Shown here piece after piece: positions 9,501 through 17,042 of a stretch of DNA of 64,000 nucleotides. The stretch is from Agitococcus sp. (GTDB taxonomy: Bacteria; Pseudomonadota; Gammaproteobacteria; Pseudomonadales; Moraxellaceae). The position numbers and the translations under genes were made by a program. The notes under the pieces are model-generated. The model saw only the letters and a list, made by a program, of their open reading frames with translations, searched no databases and was not told where the DNA came from. Every line of letters starts with the position of its first letter. Position 1 is the first letter of the stretch. The stretch spans positions 1 through 64,000 of the forward strand of contig JAUSLJ010000036.1 in NCBI GenBank assembly GCA_030646715.1, written 5' to 3'.

Positions 9501-10000
9501 TGTTCGTAAACGGTTTCTACGGCGCGATAACCTACAGCCTCTAAGCGTTGGCGCGTATCATCAACATCAAATTTTTGTCCGCATTTTAAACTAAAACTTT
9601 GTGCAGTTAGCCAAGACGGGGGAGAAAGACGCTGCACTAAAGTGCTAATCGGTGTAATCACTAAACCTTTACTGAGCGTAGGCAAAGTCGCCAAAATCCG
9701 TAGTCGTTCGGAAGTGATGTCTTGATGCGGCGAAAGCTGATCGTAGGGTAAAGTTTCCCAATCGGGAAAATGAAAAATCGGTAATTTATCATCACAAAAA
9801 AAACGAACTTCTTCTTCTAAACGTGTCGCTTGTTGGCTATCGGCGGTCACTAATAACACCACGCCCGACCATGTTTGTGCCGCTTCAGCGATAGCCAAAC
9901 CCACGCCAGCACCTACTAAATTCGACCAAGCTTTGCGGTCGCCTGAATGGGTGGGAAGGGTTAACGGTGAAAGGATTAAAGAAGCAGCGAGAGTCGTCAT
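6536..10000 (-). CDS. mfd: Transcription-repair coupling factor Mfd
   Basis: 1154 aa, the usual Mfd length. Order of domains: UvrB-homology modules in the first ~350 residues, RNA polymerase interaction domain around 480-550, superfamily 2 translocase with Walker A GDVGFGKTEVA near residue 635 and DEEHRFG near 741, helicase C with QLRGRVGRSHHQAYAYL, and a TRCF C-terminal domain. It removes stalled RNA polymerase and recruits UvrA at lesions on the transcribed strand. The ATG at 10000 gives the normal N-terminus. Single-gene transcription unit; a family B repeat lies upstream. Confidence 0.97.
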   Translation of the reverse strand: MTTLAASLILSPLTLPTHSGDRKAWSNLVGAGVGLAIAEAAQTWSGVVLLVTADSQQATRLEEEVRFFCDDKLPIFHFPDWETLPYDQLSPHQDITSERLRILATLPTLSKGLVITPISTLVQRLSPPSWLTAQSFSLKCGQKFDVDDTRQRLEAVGYRAVETVYEHGEYAVRGSLMDIYPMGATAPVRIELFDDEIDSLRLFNPDNQRTTETIKQLELLPAREFPFDKSAIRTFKDHWAETFPHTDPKKCSLYKDISQGLAAAGIEYYLPLFFNESATLFDYLPRQTLVALMSESQKQLEHFWLELSQRYEERRHDSYLPILSPDKLFLRQNELFAAVNQFARLTLNEQADEEKAGLTNFAFTPPPSLPIDSRSDAPLAALSRYLHGQQQRVLLCAESAGRRESLMALLQPLALTPTLVHNWKEFLTSTAPFALTIAPLERGLCLPNISVIAESQLFGQRVMQRRRRKATSGEGAAELAIRSLSELSVGVPVVHIDYGVGRYQGLITLDMDGQIQEFLQLTYADSAKLYVPVSNLHLIARYSGANDDTAPLHKLGTEQWQKARNKAAEQVHDVAAELLNISARRAAKAGYAFKFDELEYRKFSAGFAFEETADQANAIISTLADMRSPRPMDRLVCGDVGFGKTEVAMRATFVAIQDGTQVAVLVPTTLLAQQHYENFCDRFADWPVNIEVLSRFKTAKEQQKALAALADGKIDIIIGTHKLLQDSVEFKNLGLMIVDEEHRFGVRHKEALKNRRADVDMLTLTATPIPRTLNMAFSGLRDLSIIATPPAKRLAVKTFVRENTPATIKEALLRELLRGGQAYYLHNDVATIEKCAADLQALIPEARVGIAHGQMRERDLEHVMQQFYHKQFNVLVCSTIIETGIDVPSANTIIMERSDKLGLAQMHQLRGRVGRSHHQAYAYLLVPNKKSLTGDAEKRLEAIARADELGAGFALASQDLEIRGAGELLGEEQSGNMQVMGFTLYMEMLERAIKAIKSGRAPNLDQPLALTADINLRFSALIPDDYLPDVHNRLLMYKRISHADSFDALDELQVEMIDRFGLLPEPTKNLFATHRIKLEAAELGIRKIDAHAQGGRLEFAKDTKVQPMTIVKLVQTQPAQFKLDGADKLRFISDLTDTKKRLAFVDELLKRLKG

Positions 10001-10066
10001 TGTGCCTAAATGCCTAAGTGCTAAATCGGGGTGAATTGTAACGGATTTATGAGGCTTTGAAAAAAT

Positions 10067-10162
10067 GACTTACGCATTTCGTCGAAATTAGCGCGTTTTG
10101 CGCACTTAAAATCGTTGGAAACGATTGTTGAGTGCGCAAATAAGCGATAACCGCGTAAGTCC
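10067..10162. repeat. Repeat family B, complete copy 1 (MITE-like)
   Basis: About 96 bases with terminal inverted repeats (GACTTACGC at the left, GCGTAAGTCC at the right) and internal palindromic segments (AATCGTT...AACGATT, GCGCAC...GTGCGC). A second copy at 53355-53455 shares the order of blocks, and a deletion derivative is at 954-975. It encodes nothing. Mobility is inferred from dispersion and terminal inverted repeats only. Confidence 0.8.
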
Positions 10163-10301
10163 TAAGAAGTCAAATATGTGTATTTTTATACACTCCCTAA
10201 AATGCTTAGCTCTATCAACTGCGGCATTATGTCGCACTTCATGAAATCGCTAATAGGATAAAATATAGAAATATTCTGCTTTATCAATGAGAGATTGACT
10301 G

Positions 10302-11261
10302 ATGCGTTCATTATTAACATTAAGTTTAGTGACGGCTTCTGCCGCTTTATTAACAGCTTGTGGTGGCGGTAGTAGCGATAGTTCAACGCCTTTGCCTGTA
10401 GTGGCAACGACACAAGCTGTAAGCATTCAATTTGCTGCACAAGCCAATGGTAAAGACGCACAATGCGGGGCAGTTAACGAAATAGCTAATTTAGGTTCAA
10501 CTAATAAAACAGCAGAAATACAAGATTTACGCTTTTATGTGTCCGCACTGGAGTTAGTAAATGATAAAGGTCAAGCCGTTGCCGTGACCTTAGATAAAAA
10601 CACAAATCAAGATTTTGGTGTGGCCTTGCTGGATTTTGAAAATGCAACAGGTGCGTGTGCGGGTGGCGATGCTAAAACGAATACCGTTATTACGGGTAAA
10701 ATTCCAACAGGGACTTACACAGGCATTAAATTCACATTGGGTGTGCCAGATACGGTTGTTGATTCATCGGGTAATACTATTATCTTAAATCATAGCAATA
10801 CCACCGCAATCACCGCACCTTTGGATGTGGCGGCAATGGCATGGAGTTGGCAGGGTGGTCGCAAATTTGCTAAAATTGAATTCAAGCCAACAGGCGGCGT
10901 GACTAACCAAAAAGGTACACCTGAGACGACGGATGATGCAACAGTCACCAGTTGGGTAGTGCATATGGGTGCAACAGGTTGTACAGGCTCTGATGCCGCA
11001 GGTTATAGTTGTACGAATCCCAACTTGGCAAAAGTCTCTCTTAGTAGCTTTGATGCCAGCAAGCAAAAAGTGGTGTTAGATGTACCCGCGTTGCTTGCTC
11101 AGTCTGATATTAGTGTTAATCAAAACAGTGCATTAGGTTGTATGTCTGGCACAACTGATAAAGAATGTCCTGCTGTTTTTGATACCTTAGGCTTAGACCT
11201 TTTAACAGGTAAAGTCAGCACTAGCAAAACGCAAACGGTATTTAAAGTCATCAATAAATAA
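10302..11261 (+). CDS. mbnP: MbnP-family copper-binding lipoprotein (metallo-mystery pair four-Cys protein)
   Basis: 319 aa lipoprotein with lipobox LTAC (Cys20). Cysteines at 55, 119, 227, 237, 280 and 289, the block DLRFYVSALELVND at residues 75-88 and the motif AWSWQGGRKFAKIEF at 180-194 are typical of MbnP/four-Cys proteins. In studied MbnPs a tryptophan is converted to kynurenine by the partner MbnH and then helps bind copper. Tryptophans 181, 183 and 218 are visible; which one would be modified is not shown. The partner gene follows after a hairpin. ATG at 10302 follows GAGAG. Confidence 0.88.
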   Translation: MRSLLTLSLVTASAALLTACGGGSSDSSTPLPVVATTQAVSIQFAAQANGKDAQCGAVNEIANLGSTNKTAEIQDLRFYVSALELVNDKGQAVAVTLDKNTNQDFGVALLDFENATGACAGGDAKTNTVITGKIPTGTYTGIKFTLGVPDTVVDSSGNTIILNHSNTTAITAPLDVAAMAWSWQGGRKFAKIEFKPTGGVTNQKGTPETTDDATVTSWVVHMGATGCTGSDAAGYSCTNPNLAKVSLSSFDASKQKVVLDVPALLAQSDISVNQNSALGCMSGTTDKECPAVFDTLGLDLLTGKVSTSKTQTVFKVINK

Positions 11262-11288
11262 GTCTAAAAACTTAATATTGATTTACAA

Positions 11289-11325
11289 ACTCAGGCGGCC
11301 TATCACATAAGTCGCCTGAGTTTCT
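11289..11325 (+). terminator. Hairpin between mbnP and mbnH
   Basis: ACTCAGGCG (11289-11297) pairs with CGCCTGAGT (11313-11321), followed by a T-rich tract. It may be an attenuating terminator or processing hairpin giving more MbnP than MbnH. The mbnH start lies only 14 bases later. Confidence 0.6.
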
Positions 11326-11338
11326 TAATTTGGTTACT

Positions 11339-12490
11339 ATGAAATATTCTTTATCTTCACTCTGTTTTGCATTGATATTGACTGCTTGTAATACAGGCAC
11401 AACCACCGAAGACCCTTTGTTAAGCACATCAACATGGCAATGGCACTTACCGCCTTCTTTCCCTACGCCGTTTGTTCCTGCTGATAATCCAATGACGGCT
11501 GAAAAAGTCGAATTGGGTCGCCATCTTTTTTATGATGTACGTTTATCGGGTAATGGCTTGCAAGCGTGTGGAACGTGTCATTTACAGGAAAAAGCGTTTA
11601 CTGACGGCTTAATAGTGGCCAAAGGTTCTACGGGTGAGCTACACCCGCGTAACTCACAACATTTAGCTAATGTGGTTTATAACGCGACGATTACTTGGGC
11701 GAATCCTGCTTTAACCAGTTTAGAGCGACAAATGGAAGTGCCGATGTTTGGCGATAATCCTATTGAGTTAGGACTGAACGACAACAATAAAGCCGACGTT
11801 TTGCAGCGTTTTCAAACAGATAGCAACTATCAAACGTTATTCAAAAAAGCCTTTCCGCAAGAAGCGCAAGCGATTAATTACAATAATATCATTAAGTCCA
11901 TTGCCAGTTTTCAACGGACATTAATATCGGGCAATTCGCGTTACGACCAATATAATCAACAAAAAGTCCAATTGAGTGATAGTGAACTGCGTGGTAAAAA
12001 TTTGTTTTTTGGCGAAAAAGCCGAGTGCTTTCATTGTCATGGCAGCTTTAATTTTAATGACCAAGTGAATCATGCAGGTACAAGAGTATTAGAAACGCCA
12101 TTTCACAATACAGGCTTGTTTAATATTGGCGGCACAGGTGATTTCCCGTTCCCTAATCGCGGAGTATTTGAATTGTCAGGTAAAGCACAGGACATGGGTA
12201 AGTTTCGTGCGTCTAGCTTGCGTAATATAGAACTCACTGCGCCGTATATGCACGATGGTTCAATAGCAACATTAGAACAAGTATTGGATTTTTATGCCGA
12301 AGGTGGCCGCAATATTACCGAAGGTGTACATGCAGGCGATGGGCGCAATAATTCATTTAAAAGTGAGTTGGTCACACTCATCGACTTAAACGCACAAGAA
12401 AAAGCCGATATTGTCGCCTTTCTCAAGACCCTGACCGATAACGAATTTATTCATAATCCCAAAATTTCTGACCCCTTTAAGCAGCCGTAA
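11339..12490 (+). CDS. mbnH: MbnH-family di-heme c-type peroxidase-like lipoprotein
   Basis: 383 aa from the ATG at 11339; an in-frame TTG at 11330 is less likely because the signal sequence starts cleanly at MKYSL. Lipobox ILTAC (Cys17). Two heme c motifs, CGTCH (77-81) and CFHCH (230-234), in a MauG/cytochrome c peroxidase fold; the C-terminal APYMHDGS segment is also typical. In characterised systems MbnH oxidises a tryptophan of MbnP to kynurenine. It sits between mbnP and a barrel gene that starts 5 bases after its stop, consistent with one operon. Periplasmic or outer-membrane tethered (inference). Confidence 0.9.
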   Translation: MKYSLSSLCFALILTACNTGTTTEDPLLSTSTWQWHLPPSFPTPFVPADNPMTAEKVELGRHLFYDVRLSGNGLQACGTCHLQEKAFTDGLIVAKGSTGELHPRNSQHLANVVYNATITWANPALTSLERQMEVPMFGDNPIELGLNDNNKADVLQRFQTDSNYQTLFKKAFPQEAQAINYNNIIKSIASFQRTLISGNSRYDQYNQQKVQLSDSELRGKNLFFGEKAECFHCHGSFNFNDQVNHAGTRVLETPFHNTGLFNIGGTGDFPFPNRGVFELSGKAQDMGKFRASSLRNIELTAPYMHDGSIATLEQVLDFYAEGGRNITEGVHAGDGRNNSFKSELVTLIDLNAQEKADIVAFLKTLTDNEFIHNPKISDPFKQP

Positions 12491-12494
12491 TCTT

Positions 12495-13694
12495 ATGTCT
12501 TATCGTATTTATTCTGCTGTGTTATTGAGCTTGTCCTTCGCTGCTAATGCCCATGAACAGACAACGACAGATAAATTCACGCCTATTCTTAATTTGGGTG
12601 GGCGTTATTTACACAGTCAATTGGACTATCCTGTTGCTCGTTTAGCTAATGCTTTAGAAACTGGGCAAATGTCAGCCTATCGACAAGGCAATGCGTTTGA
12701 TTATGTCGATATTGGCTTGCAAGCCGACTGGACGGATGACATTACAACCTTAGTCAAAGGTTCGTATCATGGTGAAGATTTGGGTAATGAATTTGCGTTT
12801 GAGCAAGTTTGGTTAAAATACAACTACGAGGTCAATTCAACACAGACGTTGACGACCCGTTTAGGTCGCCAACCTGTCGCGTTTGGTGTGCAAAATTTAG
12901 AGCATAGCCACCAATGGAAATTTGCTGTTGAACCCTTAGTCATGCGTGCAAGTGTGGGCGATGGTTGGCGAGATGATGGTTTAGACTTCTCTTGGCAAAC
13001 TAAACAGGGATGGTCTGCGGGTTTAGGTGTGTATGACGGTGATGGTTTTCCGAGTGTAAAAAGCGCAGGGTTAAATGCCATCAATGGGCACATCGGTTGG
13101 CAAGGTGAACGCAGTTCTTTTTCATTGAGTAGTGCCTATTTTAATGTCAATGGCCGCGCCACCAAACAAAGTACCGCGACAGGACATACCCATAGCCAAG
13201 CATCCTGTCAGCAAGCCAGTACAGGGCAAGTGTGTTTTGATGGCAGTACTAGTATTTCAGTGTTAGAAGGGCAGTGGTTATGGCCGCAATATTACACCAC
13301 CGTTAGCGGTGAAGCATGGCTCAAACAAGAAAATGGCCGTTTATTGAGTCCAACAGGTGATGTTGATTATCAAGGCTCATTAACGGGTGGCTGGTTGACA
13401 GTAGACACTCAGTTGGTTTTTCGCTTTCATACATTTATGCGTATTGAGTCTTTAGCAGGTGAGCATCATTTAGTGGGTGCAAATTCGGCGTTAATCGCCA
13501 GTGAAGCAGGTATTGCCAATACAGATCAACGGCCATATCGCCTAGGATTAGGGGCATCATGGACAACATCAACGGGCGTAAAATTGACGGTTGAAGGTCA
13601 TCAAGAGCATATTAACGGTTTCAAAAACAATCTGTTTGTTGTGCGGTATCAAGCGGATTTGTGGTCGATAGTGAAGGCGATCCTTTTAAACTAA
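12495..13694 (+). CDS. Predicted outer-membrane beta-barrel protein linked to mbnPH
   Basis: 399 aa. Signal peptide of about 19 residues ending FAANA-HEQ, then alternating amphipathic strands throughout (for example QTLTTRLGRQPVAFGVQNL, and SFSLSSAYFNVNG), as in porin-like barrels. One short His/Cys-rich segment (TGHTHSQASCQQASTGQVC, about residues 229-247) could be a metal-binding loop. It begins 5 bases after mbnH, so it is probably co-transcribed. It lacks a TonB box or plug that I can recognise, so it is unlike the MbnT receptor of methanobactin loci. The family is not assigned; transport of the metal or export of a product is inference. Confidence 0.7.
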   Translation: MSYRIYSAVLLSLSFAANAHEQTTTDKFTPILNLGGRYLHSQLDYPVARLANALETGQMSAYRQGNAFDYVDIGLQADWTDDITTLVKGSYHGEDLGNEFAFEQVWLKYNYEVNSTQTLTTRLGRQPVAFGVQNLEHSHQWKFAVEPLVMRASVGDGWRDDGLDFSWQTKQGWSAGLGVYDGDGFPSVKSAGLNAINGHIGWQGERSSFSLSSAYFNVNGRATKQSTATGHTHSQASCQQASTGQVCFDGSTSISVLEGQWLWPQYYTTVSGEAWLKQENGRLLSPTGDVDYQGSLTGGWLTVDTQLVFRFHTFMRIESLAGEHHLVGANSALIASEAGIANTDQRPYRLGLGASWTTSTGVKLTVEGHQEHINGFKNNLFVVRYQADLWSIVKAILLN

Positions 13695-13882
13695 GAGCTT
13701 GAGCGACTGAAATAGACCTTCCTCCGACAGATGGTAAATTACCTACGGAATTGTTGCCTCCTCAATAATTAAGGAGTTTTAGAGGGGAGATAGTTAAAGT
13801 GGATTTTATAAACAGATTATGGAGACCTTTGTTTATATTTGATTTTTTTTTAAGCGACTGACATGAAAATGTCAAAAAAGTT

Positions 13883-13910
13883 TTGACAAGCAAAAATAAG
13901 TCCCTATAAT
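13883..13910 (+). promoter_or_regulatory. Sigma-70 promoter of the tRNA-Val/tRNA-Asp unit
   Basis: TTGACA at 13883-13888 and TATAAT at 13905-13910, both perfect consensus hexamers, 16 bases apart. Mature tRNA-Val begins about 20 bases downstream of the -10 box. Confidence 0.85.
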
Positions 13911-13931
13911 GCACGCCATACCGAACGACAT

Positions 13932-14007
13932 GGGTGTTTAGCTCAGTTGGTAGAGCATCGCCCTTACAAGGCGAGGGTCGGGGGTTCGAACCCCTCAACA
14001 CCCACCA
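13932..14007 (+). tRNA. tRNA-Val (anticodon TAC)
   Basis: 76-base cloverleaf: acceptor GGGTGTT/AACACCC, D arm GCTC...GAGC, anticodon loop CTTACAA (TAC), T arm GGGGGTTCGAACCCC, CCA encoded at 14005-14007. Directly after a consensus promoter and 16 bases before tRNA-Asp. Confidence 0.95.
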
Positions 14008-14023
14008 TGTCGTAAGTTACCGC

Positions 14024-14100
14024 GCAGCGGTAGTTCAGTCGGTTAGAATACCGGCCTGTCACGCCGGGGGTCGCGGGTTCGAGTCCCGTCCGCTGCGCCA
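14024..14100 (+). tRNA. tRNA-Asp (anticodon GTC)
   Basis: 77 bases: acceptor GCAGCGG/CCGCTGC, anticodon loop CTGTCAC (GTC), T arm CGGGTTCGAGTCCCG, encoded CCA at the end. Its 3' end borders a terminator and an integrase remnant, so it is the likely attachment site of a former integrative element. Confidence 0.95.
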
Positions 14101-14131
14101 TTTTCACTTCCGAGGTTGTCCGAAGAAGTCC

Positions 14132-14167
14132 AAAAAGCCCTAAGTTTCAACGACTTAGGGCTTTTTT
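14132..14167 (+). terminator. Terminator of the tRNA-Val/Asp unit
   Basis: AAAAAGCCCTAAG (14132-14144) pairs with CTTAGGGCTTTTTT across a 9-base loop; six T follow the stem. Confidence 0.85.
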
Positions 14168-14274
14168 GTTGTCCGTACATGTCCCATGTAGTCCATCTGA
14201 ATCCGCTTGCAAATGGTAGAGAAACTGGTAGAAACTCAGGTTCGAACTTTTTTCTGATAAAAATTCTACCAGTT

Positions 14275-14317
14275 ATGAAACTAACCTCCCGCCAAATTGA
14301 GCTTTCAAAGCCCAAAT
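14275..14317 (+). pseudogene. Tyrosine integrase N-terminal fragment, cut by IS21-like remnant
   Basis: ATG at 14275 opens MKLTSRQIELSKPK, the characteristic first residues of P4-type phage/island tyrosine integrases (arm-binding domain). The frame runs into IS21-type terminal sequence at about 14318 and the rest of the integrase is gone. It sits 175 bases after tRNA-Asp, the classic arrangement of tRNA-targeting integrases. Short TGTCC-type direct repeats upstream (14170-14196) could be arm-binding sites (inference). Confidence 0.7.
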
Positions 14318-14402
14318 GTCAACTGTCACTAAAAACTGACCCAGCATTTGCATCTAAAATTGACCCACGCTGTTATTAAAATCGTACCGTAGTAAATCTC
14401 TG

Positions 14403-15195
14403 TTAATTGACCGCTAGTTCCTCCTGATCTGTTTTTGTTTGTCGTGCTTTAGTCCGTTTGACAGCAATGCCCTTTGTACTTGATTCTTTAAATCGCCAAG
14501 ACTCATTGCCTGTTTCGACGATATGACAATGGTGAGTGAGTCTATCAAGCAATGCCGTGGTCATTTTGGCATCGCCAAACACCTTGGACCACTCAGAGAA
14601 TTCGTGGTAATCACCACACTCGTTCGTTCTTAAAGTTTCGAGAACAATGCAAACAACAACGCTCCTCCCGTTTGGCTAAAAGGCAAATAGCCCATCTCAT
14701 CCAAGATCACCATATCCATATACACCAAACGATTCGCGATCTGTCCTTGCTTGCCGCTGCCTTTTCTATTTCCAACGCATTGACCAAGTCCACGGTGGAG
14801 AAGAATCGAACCCGCTTTCGATGCTTCATAATCGCTTCAACGCCTAGTGCCGTGGCAAGATGTGTTTTCCCCGTACCAGGCCCGCCGACAAAGACGACAT
14901 TGCTCGTCGCCTGCATAAACTGGCCTCGATGTAACTCATGGATCAAACGCTGATCGACAGGACTATGCTCAAACTCAAATCCAGTCAGGTTGCGATGATT
15001 GGGGAGCTTGGCAATGGCCAGTTGATAACGTATGGAACGAATCAAACGATCAGCACTTTCCGCGGATAAAAGTTGTCTAATCCACTCATCTAATGAACCT
15101 TCTCGATGTTTAGTCAGGGCAAGTAGGTCGGGATAAGCTTGGGCCATGCCATAGAGCTTGAGTGCCTTTAACTGGTCGATAATATCGTTGCTCAT
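14403..15195 (-). pseudogene. istB: IstB-like ATPase of IS21 element, frameshifted
   Basis: The N-terminal ~145 residues are intact, with Walker A GGPGTGKTHLATALG. The frame then shifts near 14757; the downstream Walker B region ([19 protein letters not shown]) is in another frame, and a further disruption lies around 14600-14640 before the C-terminal [23 protein letters not shown] segment. The original stop is at 14403. IstB is the AAA+ helper that prepares target DNA for the IstA transposase. Not functional as it stands unless these are sequencing errors. Confidence 0.85.
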
Positions 15196-16059
15196 AAGAC
15201 TTCTCCTGCCAATAGGCGGTCATAACGTTCAACATTAGCTTGTGCAGGTACGATGAGTTGAGGTACTAGCACATCATGTAACTCGTCAAAGGCTGGATGT
15301 GGTTTGAGTCTGGAGAGAATATTCATCACATGCTGGCTACTTGGATTGCCTGCTTCAAAGGCTAACTCGACCGCAACCAGCAACTCATCTAAACCGTGGA
15401 TAGGCACGGTCGCTAAAATGCTGGCCATTTCCTTTGCACCGCCTTCACGCTTGAGTAAATGGTGTTGTAGCCGCCTTAATACCTCAGGCATCTCAATAAA
15501 GGGCGCGCCATTGCGTAGCGAGCCTGGTTTGATAGTGAGTAAGGGAATAATGTAGTGTTGCCAGTCATACACCGTCTGACATCGCGAATGTGCACGTGGA
15601 TGATTGGCACATTCCATTTGCTCATGGACGATGGAAACACGGTCTGGATATACACGGATGCTGACCGTTTGGTGTGCTAAGGTGATCGGGGCACTTTAGT
15701 GACAGCGGTCTTAAAGTTGTCGTAAATGATTCGTCGAGGAACGCCACCGAAGGCATTGAAACACTGCCTTGATAACCCTGTACTTTAAGGTCATGGTACA
15801 TACCGAGCGTTGTCCGTCGTTCTCGTTTTGAGCGATGGGCGTTGCTGTTGAGCCATGAATCTAAGGTGGGTTTGTAATCATCTAACAGGATAGGACGTGT
15901 GCAGGGTTTGTAGTGAGGTTCATCAACTTCTGCGGTGCGTAACCAGAAACGAACGGTGTTCCGAGATAAGCCCATTCGTTTGGAAATTGATCGGATGGAC
16001 TCTCCATCACGATGATAAAGGCGGCGTATTTTAGCTAGTTGGCCCATTTCTATCGCCAT
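15192..16059 (-). pseudogene. istA: IstA transposase of IS21 element, catalytic core deleted
   Basis: Two remnants in order. 15622-16059 encodes the helix-turn-helix N-terminus (MAIEMGQLAKIRRLYHRDGE then ISKRMGLSRNTVRFWL), with the frame lost near its end. 15192-15617 encodes the C-terminal region (RNGAPFIEMPEVLRRLQHHLL and onwards to LLAGEVL). The DDE catalytic domain that should lie between them is missing: about 870 bases remain against roughly 1500 in intact relatives. The 4-base overlap with istB is retained. Confidence 0.85.
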
Positions 16060-16725
16060 TTAGTTATCATTAACGAAGTCGCGCCCTTAACGCCTCAATT
16101 TTCAGTGCAAATGCTGCAACAGGTGGAGCAACGTAAAGCGATCTGTGACTTTTTGATGGCGGCGGATATTAGCATTGCGGATATTGATGTGGTGACGCAG
16201 AGAAAAACAGGGCAGGTCGTGCGCTTTGATTTGTCGGTTGGCAAACCCGAAGTACGCATAGAAGAAATAGAAGAAAATCAATTACGCTTTCATCATGTCA
16301 CCGAGCAGGGTAAAGCTGTCTTTGATTTGGCTGAAGAATCAAGCGGTACGCGTAATTTACTATTTCTTGCAGGGCCAGTGCTGGATATTTTAAATAAAGG
16401 TTTGACGTTGGTGATTGACGAGCTGGATACCAGTTTACATACCTTGCTGGTGCGTGAATTAGTACAGCTATTTCACCAGCCTACGCTGAATAGCAAAGGC
16501 GCACAGCTCATCTTTACCACGCACGATACGTCGTTATTGGATGCCCCCAATTTATTTCGTCGTGATCAAATTTGGCTTGTTGAAAAAGACCGTGAGCAAG
16601 CTTCAAGTCTTGTCAGTTTATCTGAGTTTAGTCCACGCAAAAATGAAGCCTTAGAGCGCGGTTATTTGATGGGGCGTTACGGCGGTGTTCCTTTCCTAGA
16701 ACATCATTTGGGAGTGAAGCTTTAA
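16060..16725 (+). pseudogene. AAA ATPase (AAA15/RloA-like), C-terminal part only
   Basis: About 220 residues of an SMC/ABC-type AAA ATPase: signature region ESSGTRNLLFLAGPVL, Walker B LTLVIDELDTSLH and the switch histidine IFTTHDTSLLD. The N-terminal half with Walker A is missing because the IS21 remnant abuts it at 16059. Full-length relatives are abortive-infection-type ATPases encoded next to RloB or DUF4276 genes; a short ATG frame overlapping its stop (16725-16772, MARIELVQLLTQLRH) may be the start of a lost partner. Probably inactive remnant of a defence gene pair. Confidence 0.75.
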
Positions 16726-16804
16726 TGGCGCGTATTGAGCTTGTGCAATTATTGACTCAATTACGGCACTAATTGAGCTTGCTTACGGAAACGGATTTAA
16801 AACA

Positions 16805-16935
16805 TTAATCCGCTATTTGATAATGATGCTTAAGTCTTAACGTTTCTAATTGCTGAATGAAGGCTACCGCGTCAGCTTTAAAGTCAAACACCTCAACCTT
16901 ACGATTGCCCCCATCCGTCCCCCATTCACTATAGT
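16805..16935 (-). pseudogene. WGR-domain protein, C-terminal fragment
   Basis: Reading leftwards, a frame gives SEWGTDGGNRKVEVFDFKAD...LRLKHHYQIAD and a stop at 16805. This closely parallels the intact WGR protein at 21318-21548 (SSEWGRIGGKRNHRKVEVFSS...LRVKHRYHTA). The N-terminal half is absent. It lies at the edge of the secreted-protein gene pair. Confidence 0.7.
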
Positions 16936-17042
16936 GGCTGCAGCCAGTCAAGGACAAGCCGAATGGCTATCAGTTGCAGCGTCGTGGCAGTCTGGTCGTG
17001 AATTAGGGTGTGTATTTTTGAGGGGGATAGAAAAAGTTGCCC

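Larger units (their letters stand above)
14318..16059 (-). mobile_element. Degenerate IS21-family element, one end missing
   Basis: The left end carries the multiple terminal repeats typical of IS21 elements: CTAAAAACTGACCCA at 14329-14343 and CTAAAATTGACCCA at 14354-14367, near a TGTCA terminus. It contains istB and istA remnants in the usual istA-istB order on the minus strand. No matching end is present to the right of istA: the istA start codon at 16059 abuts an unrelated ATPase fragment. The element is therefore truncated and cannot move by itself. Confidence 0.85.

Noticed and set aside
14043-14379. Frames on both strands across tRNA-Asp and its terminator
   Set aside because: They run through the tRNA and terminator; only the last codons (MKLTSRQ...) resemble a known protein.
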